A stretch of DNA of 64,000 nt. Source: Isoetes taiwanensis (Eukaryota; Streptophyta; Lycopodiopsida; Isoetales; Isoetaceae). This document shows, in pieces, positions 11,688 to 21,740 of this stretch. The stretch spans positions 18,865 through 82,864 of the forward strand of contig JAJEKV010000832.1 in the NCBI GenBank assembly GCA_021234155.1, in the 5' to 3' direction. The notes beneath the pieces are model-generated. The model had not been told where the DNA came from. It saw only the letters and a program-made list of their open reading frames with translations, and ran no database searches. Numbering within the stretch: position 1 is the first letter of the stretch; each line of letters begins with the position of its first letter. The position numbers and the translations under genes are program-made.

Positions 11688-12767
11688 ATGGCACGCACTA
11701 AGCAAACCCCACAGGAAGACTGGCCCTAGGCCCACCCCTTCCATGGCGCAGCAGGCGGCACGCCAAGAAGGTCCCCGAAAGCACCTTCGGCCGGCCAAAG
11801 CGACGAGGAGTCCCCCGGCCAAGAAGAAGAGCAGTCAAGACTCCTTCCATGATGCCGAGGGAGAGTCCCAAAGAGCAGTTCTTCTACAGCGGTACTTGAG
11901 AGAACCGGGCAGTCTCGCTTATTTCTGCCCTCGGACACGAGGTGGAAGAAGAGGTGGAAGTGCAAGCAGCAGACAAACCCAGGAGGTGGGCCCTTCAAAG
12001 ACCAAAGAAGAAGGGCAAGGAGAAAGTCGCGAGGGCCGGGAGGAGGGGCCGCTAGGAAGAAGAGGGAGCTAGAGCGAGTTGAGGCAGCGGGAAAGGAGAA
12101 CGAAGAGGAAGAACGATGGGCCCCGGGACCATGGGCATAGAGGAGCCTCCCTGGAAGAAGAGGAGGAGGTGTGGAGGGGCGGTGAGAGGGAGAAGAGGAG
12201 GAGGCTGACACGGGGACCGGCCGCCAGGCCACCCTACCCTGTGTCCGAACCACCAAAAGTGGTGAAGAAGGTATAGGGGCGGGCATTCGGGCCCGAGCGG
12301 GATCGCGAATTTAAGCGAAAAATGGCGGCATACAAGGAGTACCTCCGTCGTTGGACGAGGTACAATGATTGGTATTGCCGCCAGGAGGTGCAGGCCGGGT
12401 GTGGAGGGCGGCAGGCCGAAGAAGAACCAGCCCAAGCCACCCCCACCTAGACCGGAAAAACCCAAGAGGGTTCACCACGGGCCGAACAAAGACGACGCCC
12501 CGGGTGTTTAGGGAGATTAAAGCACTTCGGATGTGCACAAATCTCTCGATATGAGAAGCCCGCCGGCGTCTCCTTAGGAAGTAATGCAGGAGTTCGACCG
12601 ATTATAGGGTTACCCCTCTAATGACCCGGGCCCTGCAAGAGGCCGCCGAAGCAGAGCTGGTGCAGCTCTTCGAGGAAGGGAACCTCTGCGCAATCCATGC
12701 TAAGCGAGTCACCCTCATGCCGAAGGACATTCATTTAGCACGGAGGATCCGCAGGGAGAGGCCCTAG
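11688..12767 (+). pseudogene. Histone H3-like protein with a large internal insert, element 1 (frameshifted)
   Basis: The start codon at 11688 opens with M-ARTKQT, the first six residues of mature H3, followed after an indel by R-K. The middle is a charged, proline-rich insert with motifs also found in element 2: RH.KKVPE/HLRP near 11780, RPPYPVSEPPKVVKK near 12230 and AYKEYLRRWTRYN near 12331. H3 sequence resumes with KPKRVHHGP and VFREIK (alpha-N region), then LSIRK and EVMQEFD. The uninterrupted 48-codon stretch 12621-12767 gives [17 protein letters not shown] then [16 protein letters not shown], ending [10 protein letters not shown] and a stop. By eye 37 of its last 45 residues match canonical H3 as I remember it. 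CENH3 differs in this region, so it is H3-type. Intact length would be near 360 residues against 136 for H3. At least three indels break the frame; they may be real or technical. Confidence 0.85.
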
Positions 12768-14419
12768 GCCTCAAAATTTTGTAAATTTTGTTAGAAAAGT
12801 TAAATTTTCATGTAACTGTGTTTCTTATTAAAATAAAAGTTATTTTCCCTGTAATTAGAAAAATGTTGGATGCTTGAAATTTAGGAAATAGAACCCAATT
12901 GTGGTAGAACTCTTCATAGCATGCTTAGGAATACCCTAGAAATCATAACTACAACGAAAATTTGGCAAAAAAAATCATCAAAAGCAAAAATTTTTGGGCC
13001 ACAAGAGGGTGAGCACGGCCAATGGCCTATAGGCGACGCGGGCGCCAAGGCAAGGATTCACCCGACTGCCCCAAAAACATGCTTTTAGATGTCAGTTTTG
13101 CTCAAAATAAGTTGCTAGTTAGCTTAGAATCGGCCCAATTAGCCATGTTAGCATCTTGAAATTCCCAAAAATCACCAAAAATGGCTCCAAAATGAGGCTC
13201 CCAAGGGTGAGGCCATTAAGCGGATTCGTCCGGCAAGCCTATTTTGACCCAAATTAGCCAAATTTGATCCAACAAATTGCCATGTAGTGTTTCTTGCTTT
13301 TGTTTTGGTTAAATTTCACTTCATGGTAGTTCATCGGGAGCTATAGAACCAAGGCCGCTCTTAGGCACCTTTTGCACGAACCCCGAGGTCACCCATATAG
13401 TCTATAAAAATAGGTCTCATTTGCCATTTTCCTTCTACTGAAGGGGCTCCCAAACCCCTTAGGCGATTTTCTCGATTTTTCAACGATCCTTGCAAGCCAT
13501 TTTACGCACCTTTTCCTACTAATGGCCCAAAGAACCCGAAAAGATGGTACAATGCTGCAAGCCACATCCATCAACTTTACGTAGATCAAGCCTCTCAGAT
13601 TCGACCACTTGTTTGATCTTCATGCAACTCGATCAGAACACCCTACTACACGGACATTATGCGCAAGTATGGTCAGTGTGTTCTGCCTTGGGAAGTTAGA
13701 TGCCTCACAGGGGAGGGAATTGGGTTCTCTTGAGACACTTGCACCCAAGCCTTAAATTAGAGTTGGGAGGATCCAAAGGCAAGAAGCAACTATGGGATAG
13801 GACTAGGACCATGCCCGGATTACATGACCGCAGACACAATAGGCATAGGTACCTTCGGTCCCAGGGCGACCCTTGCCCTCCGTCAAGGCTCCATTGCCTC
13901 GACTTTGCGAGAGGGCACCTTAGGGATGCAAACACTTTGATGGTAGCAGCAACAAGACACGAACTTCAGGCAGGAGATGGCCCTTTGAGCACTTGAAGGA
14001 AGATCGACAAGGAACATCTTGCGCATAACCCAGCCAGAGGCCTCCGGTCAGGGATGTCAAGAACTTCTTCGTGCTTTCGGGAGGCCATTGAATAGTTGTA
14101 AAATTTTCTTAAGTTTTGTGCTAAATGTTTTCTTGTACCCATTGTGCTAAGACATATCTACTCTATCATGTAATCATTTATGTATTAATGGCTATTAACT
14201 GTTTTTTATAAATGCAAGGATTTGTATGATTTCTTTATAACTAATAAAGATAATTCAATTACAAGTAAGATTGATCAACATCTAACCCAAATAACATGCA
14301 TTGATGATCAATCCTTGCGAAGGGGAACTCAAGTGAGGATCTCAAGACCAGCACCGACAACGCAATTGGGTACCAAGGAATTTGTTTGGCGAGAGAACAA
14401 GAAGACTTGAAAGCGGGAT
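12768..14419 (+). other. Element 1 region between H3-like frame and gag, with a conserved unknown segment
   Basis: About 770 bp of AT-rich, apparently untranslated DNA comes first. The segment 13545-13880 aligns with 32385-32700 of element 2. Shared translated pieces are FDLHAT followed by a TPYYT-like block, then GGSKGK, WDRTR and MPDYMT. The frame is broken here and I do not recognise a family. From 13990 to 14419 no clear homology is visible. Confidence 0.5.
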
Positions 14420-15560
14420 ATGTCACTGCAGGATCAACGTAAAGGTTGGTGCGGATGAGGAACAGATGCAACACCTCATCAATCGGGCGACACCTCCGGT
14501 GAGCATGACAGAAGATGGTCCTCCACCTTGTGTTCCGGGAGGTGTGAAAGGCCCCCTCGGCAGGAAGGGGAGGGCAACCAGGGAACGTCGAGGGATAGGA
14601 GAAGGAAGAGAAGAACGAGCCCATCATCATCTAGCTCGGCTCATCGGTGATGATTCTTCAATGGGGATACTCTAGCTCAAACCAGTCATCCGACACATCT
14701 AGAGCAAGGAAAAAGGGCAAGAAAGGCGGGATGACTATCGAAAAAGGTGGATAGTGCTATGAGCAACGTATGGAAGACAAGGAAGAAATTTGGGCCAGTT
14801 CTCGGGGAAAGACAGATCGGGGCATGGAGGCTGAAGCATGGCTTGATGAAATGGAAGAATTTGGTAACTCCTCACGGTATGAAAGACAAGGACATAGGGA
14901 AAGTTACTTTCTGACTAACCTTATTGGACGGCAAGGATCTGGTGGAAGGGATATGCTAAGTCTAACAAATTTGAAGAGGAACAATTGCAGGTTTAAGACC
15001 TTGAGCAAGGCTTTCGCGAAACACTATATGCCAAGGTCTCATACTAGTGCAAGCCGGATCAGTAGCTTTTACAGGTTGAATTAAGTAGCTTATCGGTGGC
15101 TAAAGTATACGAAGAAATTCATGAGGCTTAGGCTCCATGTTCACGGAGTTTGAGAAAGGCAAGCGGTGGATACCTACATTGAGGGTTGAACAGCAATATC
15201 AAAGGCTTGTTAGAGCAATCAACCCAAGGTCGATTGCAGAGGCGAAGATAAAGCTATAAGTTTGGAGGAGGCACCCGGCAACTCCAAAGCAGAGAAGATC
15301 AACCTTGAGGGTAAGAGTTGAGGGCAGATGCTCGGGGGCAATATCGGGGTAAGCAATCAACGGCCACACCATCGGGGGAGGCCAGCGAGCAAGGTAAGAG
15401 CTCTAACAAAGCTTTTGGGGGACCGTAAGCCCGCAGAATGCATCGGGGCAAAGGTGCTCTTAAGCGTCTCCTAGATAGTCTGCGCGAAGGAAAAGAGACA
15501 AGAATGCATTGAGAAAAGTTATGTTCCGAGGTGCTTCCGGCCGGTAATCAACGCAGCATG
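14420..15560 (+). pseudogene. Gag region, element 1 (frameshifted)
   Basis: Gag forms the virus-like particle of the element. The start at 14420 opens MSLQDQRKGW. The core at 14824 reads MEAEAWLDEMEEF, the common 'A..WL..ME..F' opening of plant Ty3/gypsy Gag domains. Across frame changes, TFLTNLLDG-, WWKGYA- and F.ETLYAKVSY-type motifs of the same domain can be traced to about 15110. No single frame survives beyond about 100 codons. A CHIC sequence at about 15673 may be a relic of the zinc knuckle. Confidence 0.65.
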
Positions 15561-16140
15561 ATTGCCTATTCGGTCATGCGGCGGCCTTAAGCGAGAACTT
15601 GTGGATTGGGACTCCCCAACAGAAGTGGGGACGGGGCGGCGACCAGGGAGGCCGGGACTTCATAATGGTGAGTGCCACATATGTGCAAACATTGAGTCGG
15701 GTGATATTGAGAATCAATCGGTATCGCCAGCTGATGGGATCATAGATAGTAATCCATGTAGTCCTCATAGATCTCGAGGTAGCTCTCACAATTTTGCATC
15801 TCCTAGGCTGGCTGCTCTAATGAAGAGCAAGGTATTGAAGTCTAAGCCAAGGCCGATAGCTATGGCAAAGCAATGCATTCGACACACTAAGGGCGGGAGA
15901 ATCATCTTTGACATAGACCTTGAGTGGGGATAAGTGGCCGATGGGGGAGGAAGTCATGGATATGGAAGATCTGATCTTATAGTAGGGATGGAATTCTTGA
16001 AGCCAGCCAAAGCCATGATTGATTGCGGCCGGAGCGAAGTCACCATGGCGGCACCCGGTGACGCTTAAATTGATAGTGAAAAGGTAAAGCTAGATTCTCC
16101 CATTATTATCTCTTTGAAGCGGCTAAGGAAGAGTATAGAA
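15561..16140 (+). pseudogene. Aspartic protease region, element 1 (frameshifted)
   Basis: Retroviral-type proteases carry a D-S/T-G active site. Around 15762-15820 the sequence reads LID, a shifted base, then GSSHNFASPRLAALMK, which matches the LIDSGSSHNF(I/A)S pattern of plant chromovirus proteases. About 15975-16050 gives DLIVGMEFLKPAKAMIDCG, the usual ILGMDWL..Y.A.IDC motif. An indel lies inside the active-site triplet. Confidence 0.65.
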
Positions 16141-16369
16141 AAGGAATAAGGTGGACTACATCTTGAGGATGGAATCAGTTAGGCGAGCAAAGCGGGATGG
16201 AAGTGACCCAAAAAAATCAATTGCCCGAGCAATAGCAAGGCTTATTTCAGAGTTCAAGGATGTATTTCGGATGAAATCGGGCATTTACTCCTATATAGGG
16301 GTGTGGAATGTGAGATCCGTTGGCTCGGATCTTGAAGCCTACGATAAAAGGCGCCATATAGAATGAGCA

Positions 16370-17060
16370 CCACGTAATTGATTGAGCTCAAGAAGCGGCT
16401 TGAGAATTGCTTGAGCTTGGCTTTATAAGAGCAAGTGTGTCTCCTTTGAGCACCTATACTCTTTGTGAAGAAGATGGGAGCTTAAGAATGTGCATAGACT
16501 ATCGCCCGGCTCAATAAGCGGGCGATAAAGAACAAATATGCATTGCCAAAGGCGGATGACCCTAATGGACCAGTTACAAGGAGCAAAGGTATTCTCTAAA
16601 ATTGATTTGAGGTCGGGGATACCATCAGATAAGAATAAAAGAAGAGGATATCCATAAGGCCCGCTTTAAGGCGGTATGGTCATTTTGAGTTCTGATAATG
16701 CCCTTTGGACCTCGAGCGGCTCAACGCGTTTATCGCCTCATGAAGCGACATCTTGAGAGACTTCTTGGATGAGTTTGTTATTGTCTTCAACCCGACGACA
16801 TTCTAATCTACGGCAAGTCCCTCGAGGAGCATTATCGACATCTCGGGGAAAGTGTTGGAAGTTGAGGCGTCATCGGTTGTATGGAAGCTCTCCAAGTGCC
16901 ACTTTGCTTGGTAGCGAGTGGAATATTTGGGGCATGTAGTAACATCCAGGGAATCTCCACAGATCCATCTAAGATTGAGGCAATAGTTGATTGGCCAGCT
17001 CAAGGAATGTGGCAGAAGTAAGAAGCTTTCTACCGGGTTGGCCCGGGATATTCTGAAAGT
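16370..17060 (+). pseudogene. Reverse transcriptase, element 1 (frameshifted)
   Basis: Across several frames the landmarks are LKKRLE, SPLSTPILFVKK-type sequence near 16440-16475, MCIDYR at 16490, LNK and IKNKYALPKADD at 16525-16558, QLQGAKVFSKIDLRSG near 16570-16615, HQIRIKEEDIHKA at 16622, MPFG at 16700 and the catalytic DDILIYGKS at 16793. DPSKIEAIVDWP-like sequence follows at 16960. Each step needs a one- or two-base shift. The missing CTG/CAG-type codons suggest that some shifts may be technical. Confidence 0.8.
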
Positions 17061-17189
17061 TAAGTGAAGGACTTTGCTAAGTAAGGCGTCCCCCTACGCC
17101 GGACCTCACCAAGGCCAAGAAGATTAAGGATTGGACTAGTCATTGGTTAGAAAGTCCAAGCTTCCTTGAGAAGCTTAAGGAGGTTTATA

Positions 17190-17826
17190 ACTGCGCGGCC
17201 ACGGTGCTTGTTCTCGGATCAGTAAAAGATAAGTTGGTAGCAACGGATGCAAGTAAGATAGCAATAGGAGGCGATCTTGATGCAAGAAGGAAGGGTAGTA
17301 AGCCTACGACTTCGAAGAAGATGAGCGGACGCCGAACAGCATACCCAACCCATGATCGGGGCTGCTAGCCATTGTCAGGGCATTAAGGATATGGCGGCAT
17401 TATTTGCTGGGAAGGAAGTTTCAGTTGGATACTGATCACCAGAGTCTGCAGTATCTTTTTACCCAGCCACTCCTCAATTTAAGGCAAAGGAGGTGGATGG
17501 AATTTCTTGAGGAGTATGATTTTGATATTGTATATAAGCCCGGCAAGCTTAATGTTGTAGCAGATGCCCTCTCCAGGAGACCATTTCAGACAAGGACGCA
17601 TTGCAATGCGATTTCCACTCTTTCGAGTGAGTTTGGCAAGAAGATTGAGGAGTCCTTGCCAACCGATGTGGACTTCAAGGAGGTGTGGGAAAGCCTCTCC
17701 AAGGAAGCCAGAACAGATAAAGAGCGGGAAGCCTTCAAGCATTATAAGAAGGAAGGCAACCTGTTGTATCACAAGCATAAGTTTGTGTGCGAATCATCGG
17801 GGAGTAAGGAAGCTAATTCTTCATGA
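17190..17826 (+). CDS. RNase H domain of element 1 Pol (partly intact)
   Basis: RNase H removes the RNA strand during reverse transcription. ATDASKIAIGG stands at 17240 and the YPTHD-, IVRALR and W-RHYLLGRKF elements follow. From 17404 to 17826 the frame is open for 140 codons and includes FQLDTDHQSLQYLF, QRRWMEFLEEYDFDI and YKPGKLNVVADALSRR, the conserved end of the domain, followed by the connection to integrase. This is the longest intact polyprotein stretch in either element. Upstream of 17404 it is frameshifted. Confidence 0.85.
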
Positions 17827-18900
17827 CACACATAAAGCCAATAGCAGGGGCATGCTGGCTTCATGAAGACCTATTTCAAGATTAAAGTAGTTACTTACGG
17901 CGGGGAATGAAGAAGCGGATAGCTGCATATATTCGGGATTACCCGGTTATGTCGGTGGACCAAAGCGGAGCAACAGTTCAGTGCTTTAGAGCCATTGGGG
18001 GTGCCAAATGCGAAGTGGGAGGTCATAAGCATGGATTTCATTACGGGGCTCCCTAGAACTCTTGAGGCAAGGATGCCTTGATGGTTGTCGTAGATAAGTT
18101 ATCTAAGATGGCACATTTTGTGCCTTACCAAGACTTGACACCGCATTAGATCTTGCCAAGTTATTTGTAAGGGAGATTTTTTAGACTCCATGGCATGCCT
18201 CGGGAGATAATATCGATAGAGATTCTAAGTTTATGAGTGCCTTTTGGCGGGGATCTCTTTAGCACCATTCGGACCAAGCTCTCCATGAGCCGCGGCATAT
18301 CATCCCCAAAGCAGATGGCGGACGGAAGGGACGAATCGGATCATTGAAGACATGCTTGAAGTTATGTGTGGAACAAGCGGTCCAAGTGGGATGAGTACAT
18401 CCACTTGGTGGAAGCCGCCTACAATAGTGCCAAGCAAGAGTCATCTCGGATGTCTCCTTTTATGGTAAATTACGGGTACCGGTCTTAACCCCGGATACAC
18501 AGCACAATCGTGTCGGAAGGTGGAAGTATCCCAGAGATGCTAGGGGATATCACGGCGGCTAGTGGAAGTAAAGGGATTACTTGTTGGCGGCAAGAAGTCG
18601 GCGGAAAAGTGTAGCCGACAAACACGGGACCGTACGAAGAGAATTCAAGGTAAGCGATAGCGTTTGGTTGAAGATCAAGGTGAAGCAAGCCAAGCCCGGA
18701 TTGGGAATTGTAAGAAGCTTGCCCCTAGGTGGGCTGGTCCGTTCAAGATTTTTGGAGAGAGTGGGCTCCCAAGCCTACAAGTTGGATCTTCGGCCCATCT
18801 CAAAGTTCACAAGGTCTTCCCGTAAGTTTATTAAAAAGGCACAATCTAACCACGAGGAGGTTTTGGATACTCCAACCTTGTTGGAAATAGCGGAGGACAA
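17800..18900 (+). pseudogene. Integrase and GPF-type module, element 1 (frameshifted)
   Basis: Integrase inserts the cDNA into the chromosome. The zinc-binding domain is traceable as LILHDTH, GMKKRIAAYIRD at about 17908, with its cysteine pair damaged. The catalytic core gives ISMDFITGLPR at 18030 (first Asp), VVVDKLSKMAHFVPY at 18085, then ISxRDSKFMSAFW near 18210 (second Asp, across a shift). KWDEYIHLVEAAYNSAKQES and MSPFMVNYGY lie at 18385-18480. The C-terminal module shows GSQAYKLDL at about 18766. Frameshifts separate these blocks. Confidence 0.8.
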
Positions 18901-19078
18901 GTAGAAATAGTGCACAGATTACTTCTTGATAAGTCATTCAAGAAGACTAGGAGGTCTCAGTTCCTCCAATATTTGGTTAAGTGGAAGCACTTACGTGGAA
19001 GATGCGACATGGGTATTGAAGCAAGATTTGGAAAAGCAATACCTAGAGTTTATGAAGGAGTTTGATGGGATAGTCGTC
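18901..19078 (+). pseudogene. Chromodomain at the integrase C-terminus, element 1 (one frameshift)
   Basis: SQFLQYLVKWKHL begins near 18956 and, one frame over, VEDATWVLKQDLEKQY continues from about 18988. Together they give the canonical 'YLVKW...ATW' chromodomain core. In chromoviruses this module is thought to steer integration to chromatin carrying methylated histone H3. Element 2 has the same region intact at 37117-37311. Confidence 0.85.
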
Positions 19079-19960
19079 TCAGGCTTGGCTGGCCGCCCAG
19101 GCTGCCGGTGGTTAGCTAGTATGTTGTTAGTTAGCCTTAAGCACGGGCGCATGCATTCTAGTTAGTAGGGTGCATGTGCGAACCTTGGATCGTGTGGGCG
19201 ATGATGGGATCACGCCTTTAGGGCATTCTCTAGGCCACACGCACCAAGAAGGTGCACATGACCATTAGGGTCATGTGGTGAGAATGAGGCATGGTGGGCG
19301 ATGATGGGACATCGATGGGATGATCTCTATGCCACGATGCGAGAAATGCACACCTGGCCCGGGAGGGTCATGGTGAAGGTTAAAGTGATCATCTTGTGAT
19401 GATGGGATGGTGAGGCGTTCCCTAGCTTCAAACCCGTGGGGCATGATGCACTAGGAAATTTTCGCACAGGGTAGCAGAAGTACAAGGTAGCACTCGATCA
19501 TGGGGCGATGATGGGAGCATCTTAAATGATCCTTAAGCTCAAATCGAAAGGGCCATGATCTTGGGCAAGGTAGTAGGACAACCTTGAGTCGGTGGTTCGG
19601 CTCAAGGAGGTAAGAGGGTGGTCCCCTAAAACCACAAATTATTAACTAAACTAGCGTAATGTGCTCCTTTTGCGAGGCAAGTAGAAGGTGGACTTCAGCG
19701 AGGGCGCATTCACGAAGATAGGGGAGCCATAATTTAGATTATGAACCCTAATAACTCTATAATAATGTTTGAATTATCGTGAAATAGCAGTGTGTTAAGG
19801 CTATATAATTTTGTATAAGTACAAATATAGCCTAAATTTTGACTTGAACTAATAAAACTTGATTACTATAATAAACTAAAGGTTATGACATGTTGTTCCT
19901 TGTGCAGGCATAAGGTAGGTTAAATCACCTTAAGCGCAATCTTGAGGGTGACATTGTCCT
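19079..19960 (+). other. Conserved 3' untranslated region of element 1, with short repeats and hairpins
   Basis: The region aligns with 37330-38216 of element 2. It repeats a 'gggcgatgatggga' motif at about 100-bp spacing (near 19197, 19296, 19398, 19503). Two adjacent inverted repeats stand at 19241-19255 (GCACC/GGTGC) and 19255-19277 (CACATGACC/GGTCATGTG). No coding frame is supported. Confidence 0.6.
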
Positions 19961-19970
19961 AAGGGGAGAA
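19961..19970 (+). other. Polypurine tract, element 1
   Basis: AAGGGGAGAA abuts the 3' LTR start (TGTGG...). It is the expected plus-strand primer for reverse transcription. Element 2 has AAGGGGGGGAGAA at the same place. Confidence 0.85.
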
Positions 19971-21588
19971 TGTGGCCGGTCGGGGAATATCGCCATAAAT
20001 ACGTATATTCTGGATCGATCACCATACAATCTATCTTCATAGCCTTGTATACCATAGATTGTGGCACTAGGGGGCATGGCCAAGTTATTCTCATAACTTA
20101 GCCAACCATAAGGTTAGACCATTATCCACGTGGCCTTAACCTATTGGGCACCACCGCGGGACTCACCGATTGGTGCCGCGTGGCATCCTAGGTGGACCCT
20201 AACTTATATAGGCCTAAACCCTAACCTAGGCCTCTTTCCAGCCCTAGCACCCGGAGACTCACCTACTGGTTTGAAACTCCGTTTTTGAACATCGTTTCTT
20301 GTGGCATAGGCTGGTGCAAAGGCCTGACGAGTGGTAGACTCGTTCTTGGAGCAAGACCCGACATCCGCGAGTCGAAGACCATGGAGGCACAACCGGATGC
20401 TGGAGGGAGAGCCGGGGAGGCGGTATGTAGGATAGTAGTTGTGATAGCTCATCACGGAATTAGCATTCCGCTGTGCACTAGTATCTTGTATCTAGAGTAG
20501 AGCCATCCTAGAACGTATTTAACATCTTGAACCTAATCAACGAACCCTAACCATTAGTTAGATTGTATGATTAGGTTAAGATGTTCTTCTTATGATTATT
20601 CTCATGATATGATGATTATGTGATGATGGTTGATCATGTTTGCTCCTCTTGTATTGGGAAGGGGGTACTAGAGACCTAGGGCCATATGTAGTATGCTCCT
20701 AGAGTAGATCCCTTAGTTCCCTATTAGTTGCGGCTTTGTGCATAGGAGCCCACTAGGCTATCGAGGCTATGATATGGCTCCAGCACCACCTGCGAGGGCT
20801 AGGGGAATGTGGAGGGAGGATCACGCAGTGGGGGCTTCGGGGGATCCCATAGTGAGCTAGGGGCATGGTCGGTCGCCGTGTGGGCCGAGCATGGGTCCGA
20901 CACCTCTGGGGCAATGGTAGAAGCCCTGCCTCTCGAGCTGCAAGTGTTGGCTTGGCTCTCGTTTTGGGGGGTTAAGTCGGTGCGAATCGTGTGTCGTCCG
21001 CGATTCTCTAGCCGCCCACGGAACCTCTAGACCACAGGAAGGGAGATGCAACCCTTCTGCCTCATCGGACCCAGGGAGATGCAACCTGGAGTAGTCGATG
21101 GGTGATGCCATGGGATTTGCGTGTCAGGAAGGCTAGAGTCATGCGAGTGATTTAGCCCATCGCAAAGTATGCTGGGGAGGGCGGATGGAGTGGTCAACCC
21201 TAGCCATTGTTCTATGCAGCCCTCGCCATTGCCATGACTCGGTCTGCTCTATCTTGAGGCCTAGCGGTCGGTCATCCTCACTACGAGTGCGGCAGGGGTA
21301 GGAGCTCTCATGTTTTCTGGTTTGTGTCTATCATCTTTGTATTGGTATATAGTGATGCACTACCCTTGAGGTAGTATTTGTATATGTTTGATGCTAGTTG
21401 GCGTGTTATAAAGCTTCATTTATAGGAGCCCATAGGGGAAGAGGGCACAAGACACCTTCGTGTTCCCTCCATGCACTAGGGATCACCTCGAGTCGCGGGG
21501 TAGGCGAAGAGGCCGTCGCGGTTGTTGAGCGGGACGGGGATTTCCTGCCCTAGTATGCGGTAGGCCGTATGTTTAGAGGGGCGTCACA
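19971..21588 (+). repeat. Retroelement 1, 3' LTR
   Basis: It begins TGTGG after the polypurine tract and ends GCGTCACA before the CTAAA duplication. It aligns with 9517-11119 throughout. Differences are mostly short indels and clustered changes rather than even point substitution. Confidence 0.88.
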
Positions 21589-21593
21589 CTAAA
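21589..21593. other. Target-site duplication of retroelement 1, right copy (CTAAA)
   Basis: It matches 9512-9516. Confidence 0.8.
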
Positions 21594-21740
21594 AGGCAAT
21601 TTCAAGGGCGAGATTATTTTTTTGGGTCAGAGGCCCTTTCTCGACTTCGCGAGTGAGAAAGAACCTCTCTGAGCCCCGACTTCGTGAGTCGAGAAAGGCA
21701 GCTCAAAGTGCAAAATCTTGGGTTCTAAGCCCTTTAAACA
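21594..21740. repeat. Continuation of the 58-bp minisatellite
   Basis: It contains 'gtcgagaaaggcagctcaaag' and dyads around 'ctttctcgacttcgcgagtgagaaag'. This is the array seen at 8985-9516, displaced by the insertion. One more isolated dyad of the same kind occurs at about 23521-23545. Confidence 0.75.

Larger units (their letters stand above)
9517..21588 (+). mobile_element. Retroelement 1: Ty3/gypsy chromodomain LTR retrotransposon with an H3-like reading frame
   Basis: The element is 12.07 kb with LTRs of about 1.6 kb, a TGGTATC primer site, an AAGGGGAGAA polypurine tract and 5-bp target duplications. The internal order is H3-like frame, a short conserved segment, gag, protease, reverse transcriptase, RNase H, integrase, GPF-type module and chromodomain, so it belongs to the chromoviruses. 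I cannot assign the clade (Tekay, CRM, Galadriel or Reina) with confidence. All frames are interrupted by indels, except stretches such as RNase H and the last 48 codons of the H3-like frame. Element 2 is a diverged relative, not a recent sister copy. Confidence 0.93.

Noticed and set aside
11726-12286. 186-codon open frame on the minus strand inside retroelement 1
   Set aside because: It is antisense to the GC-rich insert of the H3-like frame. The sense strand shows conserved motifs in both elements, and the antisense frame is not conserved in element 2.
12621-12767. The H3 fold as CENH3
   Set aside because: The block reads [16 protein letters not shown] and LARRIR as in canonical H3. CENH3 is usually divergent here and has a different tail, whereas this tail is ARTKQT.
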